DNA of 64,000 bases from Quillaja saponaria (taxonomy: Eukaryota; Streptophyta; Magnoliopsida; Fabales; Quillajaceae): NCBI GenBank assembly GCA_029379385.1, contig CM055617.1, positions 11,813,532-11,877,531 of the forward strand. The letters are read 5' to 3'. The position numbers were made by a program, and so were the translations under genes. The notes under the pieces are model-generated. The model was not told where the DNA came from. It made no database searches and saw only the letters and a list, made by a program, of their open reading frames with translations. Numbering within the stretch: position 1 is the stretch's first letter; every line of letters begins with the position of its first letter. Positions 23,810-35,689 of the stretch are shown piece after piece.

Positions 23810-26800
23810 TGTTTAGTGAAAGGAACAATCAAGACCTTAACAGAAGATCCTTTCCTGGTTGAGAGGGCAACATAAAGCTAACCATGTGAAAATACTAGGT
23901 TCTGTAAGATATATGCCAACATGATCTAATATTTGACCTTGAACTTTGTTAATGGTCATGGCAAAACATAACAAAATTGGGAATTATGTTCGCTTAAATG
24001 GAAATGGAACTCGATCATTATCTAGGTTGTAAGAAAGGGATTCTTGGAATAAAATCATGTTCCCTAATATGATGACCAATAGCGACCTCTGCATCAATAA
24101 CATTTCTTTGAAAAGATCTAAATATCAAACATGTTCCATTGCAAAGACCTTTAGCTGGATTAATGTTACAAAGTAAAAAAAAAAAAAAAAACAGGAAATT
24201 TTGTTTCAAAATCAATTCATGATCAGGTATATCATTGAAGGTCAAACTATGCAAAAAATTCCTCATATTGTTCCTGTTGAGATGGATCCAACATCTTATC
24301 AAAGCTATAGTAGACTATTGGAGATCCTGGAAACCAGTCAATTATGGCATTATTTATCTTGTCAACATAATCATTTTTTGGAGTCAAGATAGCTCTATTA
24401 ATGATAGATTCAAAGGACCAACCATTGAGTTGAATATTTGGAAAAATAGAATATTATATCATTAATAGATGAAGCATCATCAATATAAGGAACAATCATG
24501 GTTGCAGGCATCTTAACTCTATTATCTCTAAGTTCAGGTTTTGTTTCATTCCCAATGTGCAACAAATAATGGCTAAAAGATGGATCTTTGAAGGCACGCA
24601 TATTTTTTAGTCAATCTAATTTTTTCAAATGAAGACCATAACTTTGAAGAAACCAAGCTTGCTTTGATACTTTCTTCCTTTGTTGCTTTAGGCACCAAAA
24701 GAAGTACCTAGAAAAAATCTCCTCTAAAAACAACAACTTTTCCTCCAAATAGTTAGTTTGTGCCACAAACATCCTGCAACATACTATCAATAACTTTAAC
24801 AATGGCTTTATAAGACATTGAAGCTTCATCCCATACGAATAAGTTTTGTTGTTCGCATTAACTAAGCTATCCCACTTTGCTTTCCAAAATTGCATATCCT
24901 ACACTCTTCAATTTTAATTTGTATTTTGAAGCGAGAATGGGCAATTCAACCACTAGAAAAAATAGAAGCTGCAACACCAAATGTAGCTGTTGTAAAAGCA
25001 ATCAGACCCTTGGATCTAATGGCAGCTAATAATGCACGATATAGAAAAGTTTTTCCAGTTCCTCCAGGACCATTAACAAAATATAACCCAGGCTAGTGAA
25101 TGGAAAACTTTGTTGGTAATATTGTCAAAGGCCGTTCTTTGTGTTGTATTTAATTTTTCAGTGGATAACAAATCTTCTTCCATGACAGATAGGCTAAGTT
25201 CATTTTGAATTTCTCTATAGCCAAAGTTTTCATTAGTAGTAGTCACGTTAAAATCAACTAAACAAAAAGAATTGACATTTTTCCCCATTGTTTCAAGAAG
25301 AGTATTTAAACTTCTTAAAGCTTCTCTATAAACAGCGTTAGTAGAAATAGTTGATGATATAAGAATGTCTTCACTCATAGAATCTTGATATTTTTCCCAT
25401 AAAGCACTAGCATTAATGGGGGAACAATACATTAGCAAAATGGCAAACAGCCAGCACAAAGAAAATGGCATTTGATATTGTGAAGCTTCTTTTAAGCAAT
25501 CATCTATATTGTTGTCAACTTACAACAAACCATGCATAGTAACTGCGTCTTAGAAAGATGGTGCAAGAATACCATTAACTATTCTCAAATCCTCAAAAGA
25601 GGTAGGACCCCTAATGTGATTTAGCAACACACGTAGATAATATTGCTCACCATCTGTAGGACTTGCAGTCATTATTCTACCATTAACCTTTCCTTGCTTC
25701 CTTGGACTCTAAAATTTACCTTGTTTATTCCAAACAAAGTGTTCTGGAAATTCACTATATAAATAACAATGTTAGCCAACTGTTAACTTCAAAAAATTCA
25801 GTCAACATTGTTTTCTTGAAATAATCGCTTGTTAGAAAATGAGCTAGATGATCATTAGATCAATATGATAAAGTGTGTTGATATGGAAGGTGCAATTGTA
25901 AAGTCAAGATAGAAGGACTTGCTTTGTTCATATCAAATCCATAAATTCTCCACATTGCTTCCTGTGGAGAAACCCATCAACCTATACGGTATTACTCAAT
26001 CTCATATATGGTATTTATTGATTGGACAACGTTTAATTGACAAGCAATCTTGTTGTGTCCTTTATAAATATACTTGTACAAATATTGTACAACTTTAACT
26101 GTGGAGCAGATCTCAACATTGATATGGTAGTCATACTTGGCCATTAAGTATGCATTGTATGGAACACCTAGCGATTGTCAATCATATGACCATGAACTTT
26201 CACCATTTCACCTGTATCCCTGCGCCTATAAATAAGATACTAATCAAGACCATGTATTCTGGCCAAGCAAAATTGCTTTGGGTAATTGCTTTTACATCCT
26301 TATTTGATCATGCAAGGACTGGTTAGATTAAGCAGTCCACATGGACCATGAATCATATGCTTCAATACTGCCTTGTGCAAATTAGGATTGTCAGATTCAT
26401 GAGGTATCTCAGTAGAGACAAAATCATCATATATATCTGGACTGAATAATCTTGTATTCATTCTTCATAATTTAGAAAGTGCACATATGGAATACCTCTT
26501 TTTTGAAATTCAATAACATAAATGTAGGCAGCAACTTGACCCAAGACATCCTTTTTCAAAAGGTCAGGACGATTCTGTGCTTCTTCAGAAGGCTGTAGTT
26601 GTTGTTTGATTTCTAGCTAGGAATGGTTGCAGGTCATAGTTAAGAATATGTCTGGTTTTCCAAATTTTTGGACCAAAGCAATTGCATCAATGTATCTACG
26701 ACGCATATCCCTTGGCCCGCCAATGAAAAAAGATGGCAACACAATTCTCTGTCCAACATGCTTACTAAGCCACTGTCTAGATGCAATGCTATCTACTATC

Positions 26801-28630
26801 TCTTGGTACAATTCTGATTTGATTTGATCTTGGTTACAACTAAATAATCAAGCCTCGTGCTTTCTAACTTAACATACATATCGACAACATATTGCTGCAG
26901 CAACCTACCAGCATGTAAAAGAATGGATGGTTTAGATGGCCTTATTTGGAGCTTATAATAGTAGTATTCCCTACATGAAACCTTTGTCCTCTTCTTCCCA
27001 GAAATCAAAACTAAAAAGAAAAGAAAAAAATTAAATGAGTGAATATAGGTTAACAAATCAGAATCTCATGATTGCAATAAATCATAAATACAAAACATAA
27101 AACTTGTCTTTTATCTCCTTATCAAGAAGATCATCAATAGAAGAGAATAAAGAAGGATCAACTAAATTATGACTATCATATGAATAAGCAACAGTCTTAT
27201 TTTGAATTCTATCTATGCCATGATGCCAATCAAGTTCTCTAAAAAGAAAAAGTAGTGGGTATTGAAAAGGATTATAACAGGCATAAAAGCATTTCAATAA
27301 AAGACTTTTGTCTAAGTGAGTATAAATTCTAATGTCTCTATCACAATGTTCAGCAAGTAGATCATTCTCAGCCCAAATAGCAATAATTTGAGAGATGGTA
27401 GGCAAATTAAAAACCCTCTAGTCCTTTTGAACATGACTCCTAAGAATGATTTCATAGATTTCAAGATTGTCGACATCTTAAAGGCTTTGAAAGAAACAAC
27501 TATATGGACTAGTAGACATGAAATCTCGTAATGTGGAGAGGATGGAAGGCCTCAGCTTAGAAGAGCCAAACAAAAGATTTTCAAGCTCGTGCTCTGTGTC
27601 GTAAAAGTAAAGCTGCAAATTTGAGAGCAAATTTTTGGTAGGATTAAATTCTTCAATAAAATGATGAACTTGGCCTAGCACTTTAAAAGTGTAGATCCCC
27701 TTATTTCTCCTATTTAAATCTTTGTCACACTTAATTGCATCTGTAGCATTCAATAAATAAAGGTAGTGTAGGATAGGAGAAATGGGAGCCAAAGAAACTT
27801 CCCCATTTCAGTAGCAGAAGGATGCTGGCTCATTTGGAAATTGCTTTGCCTAACAAAAAGTGCATGGAAAAGCATCTGCTAATGTCCAAGGCTCGAAATG
27901 GATGTTTTTAAGCATCATAGTTGGATGAGGCGAAGAACACTTATTAGAATGCTGACCAAGTTTTTTTTTTTTTTTTTCTGAAAAGTATAGCATATGAAGA
28001 TGATCCTAGAAAAAGAATATAAGTTGTCAAATGAAATGCATAACCTTCACAACATGACCAATAATTAGAAGAAGAAAAACACATCTAGTTGAACCTACCA
28101 ATGCAAAAAATTATGTTCAACAATATCATATATATAGAAGAAAGAAATTTAATATTTACCTTTATTATCAGGTATGCATTTGGATGGAACTATAGTTAGT
28201 AGATGATTTTGTTTCCTATTACCTTGATCACATGTTTCACGCGTACGAAAATAAATATCAGTTGATGCTTTACATATACCGCAGCTATCAATTCTCATAT
28301 ACTTAACAACATTAGTGTTAGCAACATCATTTTCAAACGTGCAATAGTTAACGTCCACATAATCACTCAAACACTTGGGTACTTGCAGTGCTTGAACTGC
28401 TCGTCCCAGTAGCAACATATTCACCATCAATTGAAGCCTCAGGAGTTTTTGTGTTTTTTGTTTCTAATAACTGGTGTGCTATAGGGAGGACATATTTTTT
28501 GATTGCTATTAGAACTATAAAGCGAAACAACATTTCCAGCAACATCCATGGTGCCAACATCAGAACCAATTAGCGTAGAAACCTCACTAATAGAAGGGAT
28601 ATTAGGTTTTTTTGACTTTAGAGGACCCAT
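23810..28630 (-). pseudogene. Helitron Rep-helicase (HUH nickase plus Pif1-type helicase), decayed
   Basis: This protein nicks and unwinds Helitron DNA. From the N-terminus (28630) it has a zinc-finger region (CTFC near 27,850), then PTISQIIAIW and DWHHGI (27,405-27,170), SCREYYYYKLQIR (about 26,975), GQRIVLPSFFIGGPRDM and FGKPDIFLTMTCN (26,770-26,630). The HUH segment reads RGIPYVHF where HxH is expected, so the first metal-binding His is Tyr. The Tyr helix survives as YLYKYIYKGH (near 26,060). WVSPQEAMWRIYGFDM, GEQYYLRVLLNHIRGPTSF and GLL follow. The helicase has Walker A GPGGTGKT (near 25,045), Walker B WDEASM (near 24,840), HSRFKI, IGNETKPEL and FAMTINKVQGQ (near 23,950). At least ten stops or frameshifts and an internal loss just before the HUH segment make it dead. 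One intron near 27,000-27,080 is plausible. Confidence 0.9.
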
Positions 28631-28734
28631 AAAAAGAGTGTAAATAGCCTAAAATGAAAAGCAATAATGGAGACCCAATAAGAAAGGCACAAAACATCCA
28701 CCACCATAACAAAATAAAAAAGTGTAAAATATCA

Positions 28735-30365
28735 CGAAGTTCAGGTACTACCTACTATATAGTGCATACAAATTTTTTAATAGAGCAACATCAAGAATGA
28801 TAAGCAAAATTTGACAACCAATGATGAAAATCACTAATAAACAAAAAAGAATGCAAAAAGATTTTGTTCAACACATCATAGTCAATAAGATAAGGTAAAA
28901 AATGGATTAGAAGAACCATTTTTTCCTATAATATTAAAGCATGCAATAAAGGCCAAGATAGCATAATGAGGACTAAAAACTGCCATCTTGTATACAGTTA
29001 TGCATCTTTACATAAACTTGTATAAAATAAAAAATAAAAAAAAAGCTCATTATCTTGTTAATATGACCATTCCATATTGCATTTAAGGCTAATGAGCTTA
29101 AAATAAACATATCACAAAAACACGAATAACATAAACATCAATGTCTTTGTCCTATTGCTGGAAATCATAGTTTTGGATAGTTTTGAAAAAGCTGCTACCT
29201 ATAACAAATTATGTTATGAGGTGTAAAATTTTTGAATAACCATAATGAAAGAAAATGAAATCATTTATAAGAACTAACTTTAAAAACCTGACTAACTATA
29301 GATTATTAATAGCTATTACTTAAAATAATGTTATGATAAATATTCATGTTATAGTATGTGTAATAGTTCTAAAGCGTTCCCAAAGTCACTACTAGTAGCA
29401 ACTTTGCATAAAGCCTCTATCATGAATTAAGTAAAATTGTTTAAGTAAAAAAGATGCAATGAGTAGAAAAGTAATACAAATCATATTTGAAAGGCATCTT
29501 AAAAAATCTAACCAATTAGAAGTTGATTTGTAGCATCACCATCAATGAATTAGTTGAGCTTTACAATCACAATTTTAATGCTCTTCGTAAGGTACTGGCA
29601 GCACCAACTTTAGCTTAAACTGTAAAGTTGTTAAAGAAAAAATCAGTAAAAATCAACACATCATAGGCAAACGGAAAGTTAGGACCTCACGATTAGAAGC
29701 TAAATTGTAATAATAGAATATATAAAATTTGTTCAACTTTACAACCATTCGTCGGCTCTAAGAATTAGTTTAAAACTTCATATTAGTAACATGTATCATT
29801 ATAACAAAAAATGTATAAAACATGACCAAGTTTAGGTACTACTGCTATCGCACATAAGTGGACCATGAAGCTAATGTATGGTACAAACAAACTTTGTGAT
29901 AGGGCAACATCAAGAATGATACAACCAATTATGTTAATCAATAAGAAAAAAATAATAATAACAAAGAATGCAGAAGATTGTGTTGTTCACACATCATAGT
30001 TATTAAGGTAAGTAAAAAAAAAAAAAAAAAGATTTGGAAGAAAAACTTTTTCCTGCAATATTATAATGTGCAACAGAGGCCAAGATAACACAATAATGAC
30101 TAAAAAACTTTCACTTTGTTTACAGTCATGCATCTGTACACAAACTTGCATCAAAAAACATAAAATCTCATTATCTTATTGATATCACAAATCTGTACTG
30201 CATCTTAAGGTTCATGAGCTAAAATAAACATCTAACAAAAGATGAACAACAAAAATATAAATGTCTTTGTACCATTGCTGGAAATAATGGTTTTGGATAG
30301 TTTTGTGAAAGTTAATTCCTATACCAAATATGTTGTAAGGTGTAAATTTTTTTAACAACTATCAC
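28735..30365. repeat. Two direct copies of a ~535-bp unit (Helitron 5' region)
   Basis: The unit at about 28,735-29,260 recurs at about 29,825-30,365. Shared landmarks are AGCAACATCAAGAATGAT, GAGGCCAAGATAxCA-like, CAGTxATGCATCTxTACA, and TTGCTGGAAATxATxGTTTTGG. No protein was recognised. Confidence 0.75.
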
Positions 30366-32148
30366 GAGCATGATTCCCTGAAAGAATTAGTTGACAAAAT
30401 TGAACACATAGGAAAAAAAAAAAGAGTTAACATACGCAATAATTAATTGAAAACTTCATAGAAAACTTAATGAATGTATAAATAGTCATTGTATTAACAT
30501 CACACCTTCCTTGTGATAATAACTTTTGAAATCCAATATTTACGATGAGACTCGAAGCAATGATAGAAATCAATAAGAGGCAAAAGCAAAATCTCGAAAG
30601 CATAGCATAAATAAAAACGAAATACAAAATTTAAAAAAAAAAAATGCAAGCTGCATAATAATCTCTCATAACATCCAAGGGCAATAACAATAATGAAAAC
30701 CCAAAGAAAAAAGCAAAAAGTAGGATTTTGAAAGGGCAATGGGAATATAGACCCGAAAATGACATGCCAACTAACATTAACATTAGAAAATATATAAAAT
30801 AGTTCAACCATTATCCAACACCACCACCACAATAACCAAATAGACATCAAAGAGTTGGGAAAAAAAAAATCTAGCAAGCTTCATATAAACATAGAAAAAA
30901 ATTGAGAATAAGGAGAAAAAATGACAAAAAAGGGAATAATTATAAAGTAATTGATTAGGAGACAAAGCAAATAATTATAAAGTATTGGCAAACTCAACAT
31001 CAGCTTCAAAAACTTTAAAGAACTTATTGTCAACAAATCTACACCTAAACTCATGAAACCCTTTGAGATCAAACTTATTTGTTGAACACACATTTCAATT
31101 CCCTTTGAATTTACACATTTATGCTTCTATATGGCTATCAACATGGCAATGCTATAGTACATCCCAGATAAAGGAAAAATTAAAATTTGAAACTACACGC
31201 ATCAAATTCATCTTATAAGCTTAGCAAAGGCATTAACTTCTTTTTTTCTCTTCCCCTGGATTTTGTGAAAGGCTGCATAAAACTTATAATATAAATCCAA
31301 CATTTCTGCAGATATGTACCAACAATTCAATTTGTTCGAATGGCCTTGCCTAGCATGCTAGAAATGCGGTGTCATATACCTTGCTAGCAACTCCAAATAT
31401 AAAGAATAGAACTGCCACCAACAACATCACCACTATAACCATCAAAACCAATGTAAAATGCTTAATTTATTATTCCATATCATACAACTATTCTCATGGA
31501 TAATAAGTGAATAAAAACATAAAGTAGGATTTTGAAAGGGTATAGCATTAATAAAAACAAAATAAAAAATAAAAATAAAAAACAACCACCTGCATAATAA
31601 TCTATCATAACATCCAAGAGCAATAACAACAATGAAAACCCAAAAAAAAAAAAAAAAAAGGCAGAAAGTAGGATTTTTAAAGGAAATGGGAAAAAGTGAT
31701 ATGCCAACTAACACAAATGTTAAAAAATATATAAAAGAGTTGAACCATTATCCAACACCACCATCACAACAACCAAATAGACATCAAAGAGCTGGAAAAA
31801 AATCAAGCAAGCTACATATATACATAGAGAAAAACTGAGAATAAGAAGCAGAGAAACAATGACAAAAAAAAGGAATAATTATAAAGTAATTAAGTAAGAG
31901 AAAGAGCGAATAATTATAAAGTATTGGCAAGCTCAACATCAACTGAAAAGCTTTAAAGAACATATTATCAAAAAATCTCCACCTAAACTCATGAAACCTT
32001 TTGAGATCAAACCTATTTCTTGCATACACCTTCAATTCCCTTTGAAGTTACACATTTATGCTTCTATATGGCTATCAACATGGCAATGTTATAGTACATC
32101 CCAAAAAAAAGAAAAATAAATAAAAATTTGAAACAACACATATCAAAT

Positions 32149-32331
32149 TCATTTCAAAAGCTTAGCAAAGGCATTAACTTCTTTTTTTCTCTTCCCCTGT
32201 ATTCTATGAAAGGTTGCATAAAACTTATAATAGAAATCTAACATTTCTTCAGATACATACCAGCAATTCAATTTGTTCGAAAGGCCTTGCCTAGCATGCT
32301 GGAAATTCGATGTCCTATATCTTGCTAGCAA
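32149..32331 (-). pseudogene. Conserved 60-residue reading frame in tandem unit 2, unknown function
   Basis: The counterpart of 33117-33305, reading RQGLSNKLNCWYVSEEMLDF and ending FHRIQGKRKKEVNAFAKLLK. Unit 1 (about 31,210-31,400) has the same frame with HARQGHSNKLNCWYISAEML but with a stop upstream of it. Most differences between copies are single residues. Confidence 0.35.
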
Positions 32332-33116
32332 TTCAACATATAAAGAATAGAATTGCCACCACCAACATCACCACTATTACCATCAAAACCAATATAAAAT
32401 GCTTAATTTATTATTCCATATCATACAACTATTCTCAAGGATAATAAGTTAATAAAAACATAAGGTATGATTTTGAAAGGGTATATCATAAATAAAAACA
32501 AAATACAAAAAATTTAAAATAAAATAAAAAGAAAAAAAAGAAATGCAAGCTACATAATAATCTATCATAACATCCAAGATGAATAACAATAATGAAAACC
32601 CAAAGAAAGAAACAAAAAGTAGGATTTTGAAAGGCATGGGAATATAGGCCCTAAAAGTGATATGCCGACTAACACTAATATTAAAAAATATATAAAATAG
32701 TTAAACCATTATCCAACACCACTACCAAAACAACCAAATAGACATCAAAGAGTTGGAAAAAAAAAAAATCAAGGAAGCTACATATCGACATAGAAAAAAA
32801 ATGACAAAAAAGGAAATAATTATAAAGTAATTGATTAAGAGACAAAGCAAATAAATATAAAGTATTGGCAAGCTCAACATCAACTTTAAAGAACTTATTG
32901 TCGACAAATCTACACCTAAACTTATGAAACCCTTTGAGATCAACCTTATTTCTTACACATACCTTCAATTCCCTTTGAAGTTACACATTTATGCTTCTAT
33001 ATGGCTATCAACATGGCAATGCTATAATACATCCCAAAAAAAGGAAAAAAAAATAAAAATTTGAAACTACACGCATCAAATTCATCTCACAAGCTTGGCA
33101 AAGGCATTAACTTAAT

Positions 33117-33305
33117 TCATCTCACAAGCTTGGCAAAGGCATTAACTTCTTTTATTCTCTTCCCCTGGATTTTGTGAAAGGCTGCATAAAACTTATAATA
33201 GAAGTCTAACATTTCTTCAGATATGTACCAGCAATTCAATTTATTCGAAAGGCCTTGCCTAGTATGCCAGAAATACGATGTCCTATACCCTGCTAGCAAC
33301 TCCAC
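33117..33305 (-). pseudogene. Conserved 62-residue reading frame in tandem unit 3, unknown function
   Basis: It ends in QGKRIKEVNAFAKLVR and contains NKLNCWYISEEMLDFYYKFY. Nearly the same protein is readable in unit 2. A GTGAGA donor-like site lies just before its stop, and an acceptor plus short exon (ELK|GTATGTG) follows about 110 bp on, so this may be one exon of a larger gene. I do not recognise the family. It may be a captured, then tandemly amplified, gene piece. Confidence 0.35.
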
Positions 33306-33411
33306 ATATAAAGAATAGAACTGCCACCACCAACATCACCACTATTACCATCAAAACCAATATATGCTTAATTTATTATTCCATAACATACAACTATTCT
33401 CATGGATAATA

Positions 33412-34110
33412 AGTGAAGGGCAGGGCAAGGAACCTTACAATTAGATGCTGAATTGTAATAGCAAACATCAATAAAATTAGTTCAACTTTACAACCATTCT
33501 TCAATTTACTAACTTCTGCATCTTTCAGTAGTGATCCCTTTTTCTTTTTTTTTTTCCACTAAACATAATATAGAAAGTCATAAAAAATAAATAAATTATT
33601 GAACAATGACATTGTTACCATCAAAACCAATGTTTTATTCCTTAACACACAACTATTCTCATAAATCTTAAGTGAAGGGCAAGGCAAGAAACCTTACAAT
33701 TAACTGAATTATAACAACAGCATCAATAGAGTTAGTTCAAAAGTTCTTCAGGTTCCTAACTTCAGCATCCTTCAATATTGATCCATTTTTATTTTATTTT
33801 TTGTCTGAACATAATATAGAAAGTTAAAAAAAAAATAAAAACTCTTGAACAATGACACTATTACCATTAAAACCAACGTTTTATTCCTTAACACACAACT
33901 ATTCTCATAAATCATAAGTGGAGGGCAAGGCAAGAAACCTTATGATTAGAGGCTGAATTGTAACACTAGCATCAATAGAGTTGGTTCAAAAGTTCACAGG
34001 TTATTAACTTCAGCATCGTTTAGTAAGGATCCTTTTTTGTTTTTTGAACATAATATAGAAAGTCAAAAAAAAAAAATTATTGAACAATGAGACTGTTAAA
34101 ATCACTAATT
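33412..34110. repeat. Three tandem copies of a ~200-260-bp unit (Helitron 5' region)
   Basis: Units begin at 33412, 33670 and 33915 with AAGTGxAGGGCAxGGCAAG, and contain GTTAGTTCAA-like and ACATAATATAGAAAGT. A related piece lies near 29,680. Confidence 0.8.
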
Positions 34111-35175
34111 TCATGAGCACATTATTGTTCCTTCCACAAATCCATTAGCATAAGCATAATTCTAGAACATCAAGTAATCATAATATTAAGCAATCCCCAT
34201 TTTTTTTCTCTCTTATCAGACTAATTTTCTAGGAAAATAGAGTTACTATAAGAAAAAGGTGAATTACAAAATCAACCAAAGATAGAAAAAGTTCCATGAT
34301 TAAGTAACTTACCAAGATATCACTGTAATTCTGAGCTTGGCATGGAGGTATGTTGAACCATATACCAAGTCTCAACTGGAGATAAGTTCAGCATCCTTCA
34401 ACAGTGATCTTTTTTTCTTTTTCTTTTTTTAAAAAAAAAACATAATATAGACAGTTAGACTTAAAAAAAAAATTATTGAACAATGAAATTGTTTAAAAAA
34501 ATTTCCATAAGCATGGCACTATTCCTCTCCTCAAATTTCCATGGACATGATTCTAGAACAAAACAATACCCATTTCTTTTCTTTATCTTATTAAATTTTC
34601 TAGAAAAATAAAGTTACCATAAGAAGAAGGTGAATGACAAAATCAACCAAAGATAAAAAGAGCTCCATGATTAAGTAACTTACCAAGATATCACAGTAAT
34701 TATGAGCTTGGAATGGAGGTATGTTGAACCATATACCTGGTCTCAACTGGAGATAACTTTAGCATCCTTCATTAGTGATCTTTTTCTTTTCTTTTTTTCT
34801 AAACATAATGTAGAAAGTCAAAAACAAAAATTATTGAACAATGAGACTGTTAAAAAAAAAAAAAGTTTCCATGAGCACGCTACTTCTCCTCCTTAAATTT
34901 CCATGAGCATGATTCTCGAATAGCAAGCAATCATAATATTGAACAATTCTCATTTCTCTTCTTTCTAGAACAGCAAATAATCATAATATTGAACAATTCC
35001 CATTTCATTTTTTTCTCTTATCTAACTAATTTTCTAGAAAAATAGAGTTACCAAAAGAAAATTGTGAACTACAAAATCAACCATAGATAGAAAGAGTTCT
35101 GTGACATGATTAAATAGCTTACAAAAAATCATAGTAATTCTGAGGTTGGAATGGAGGTATGTTGATCCCTATGGC
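34110..35175. repeat. Three tandem copies of a ~350-390-bp unit with a repeated exon end
   Basis: Units share TCTAGAAxAxCAA-like, GAAAAATAGAGTTACCA, CAAAATCAACCA and GGAATGGAGGTATGTTGA. On the minus strand each has GTTGAGACTTGG..CCTCCATxCC..ATATCTTG followed in two copies by GTAAGTTACTT, a consensus splice donor. This looks like a non-coding first exon and its donor copied in tandem near the Helitron's 5' end. Confidence 0.7.
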
Positions 35176-35689
35176 AAGTCTCAACTAGAGATAAACCAAA
35201 GCGTACAATTTAGGGAAAATTGAAATTCTGTCATTTTGTAGAAGAAAGAAAGTTTGTAGCTGCAGTTGCTGTGAAATTGCAAAAATGCAAAGCAAAAAAG
35301 TTTGGGTGGAGGTTAGATGCGGTTGACCGATACTGTAACCAATCAAAGGAAACATGGCAATTCCTCTCTGCAACAATACAAAGAGCATAAATTTGGAGGT
35401 AGCAGCTAAGCTAACTTCGGGGAAGAAAGTAATGGGGTGGATGGGACCTAGAAAAAGGAAATGGAGAGCTAGCAAAGCATTAAAGAGAAATTGCAACAAC
35501 AAAAAAAAAAAAAAATGGAAGAAGAAAGAAAGAAAGAAAGAAAGAGAGGTAAAACTGAATGAATAGTTGGGTTTGTGAAAGAATCCCTATTGTAGAATAC
35601 ACAGTGAGGGAGGCTCTCACATAACCAAAAGGCATGCTTAGTATATAAGGTAGATAGAAGATAGAAGGAACAAGACCCAAAGTCATAGA
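35176..35689 (-). promoter_or_regulatory. Helitron 5' end and probable promoter region
   Basis: The minus strand begins TCTATGACTTTGGG and has TATA-like TTATATACT about 45 bp in. A (GAAA)n run at 35520-35547 lies inside. No other gene signal was seen. Promoter status is inferred from position only. Confidence 0.35.

Larger units (their letters stand above)
30604..33416. repeat. Three tandem copies of a ~940-bp unit (Helitron 5' region)
   Basis: Units start near 30,604, 31,543 and 32,484. Shared landmarks are CATAACATCCAAG, AAAGTAGGATTTTGAAAGG, TATCCAACACCACCA, AAACCTTTTGAGATCAA-like, and ATGGCTATCAACATGGCAATG. Each unit carries on the minus strand a similar ~60-residue open frame (see 33117, 32149 and about 31,210), followed by splice-like signals. 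The copies differ by scattered substitutions and small indels. Confidence 0.85.
15005..35689 (-). mobile_element. Large Helitron, 20.7 kb, precise ends
   Basis: Read on the minus strand the element starts with TC (TCTATGACTT at 35689) after an A, and ends with CTAG at 15008-15005 followed by T: the A|T insertion rule of Helitrons. Before the end is TACGGGTTATTCCTAG, with a weak TAAC/GTTA hairpin that looks like a decayed palindrome. Helitrons make no target duplication; here the flanks rejoin within one 34-bp repeat array (15004 to 35690), which supports both ends. Inside, in transcription order, are a tandem-repeat-rich 5' region, a Rep-helicase gene and an RPA-like gene, the classic plant Helitron content. 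All genes carry stops and frameshifts, so the copy is not autonomous. Confidence 0.85.

Noticed and set aside
24890..25096. Open frame on the plus strand
   Set aside because: It is the antisense of the Helitron helicase Walker A segment, which reads GPGGTGKT on the minus strand.
30427..31714. Phe/Leu-rich open frames resembling membrane proteins
   Set aside because: They are T-rich intron-like DNA of the tandem units; frames are not kept between copies, unlike the 60-residue frame.
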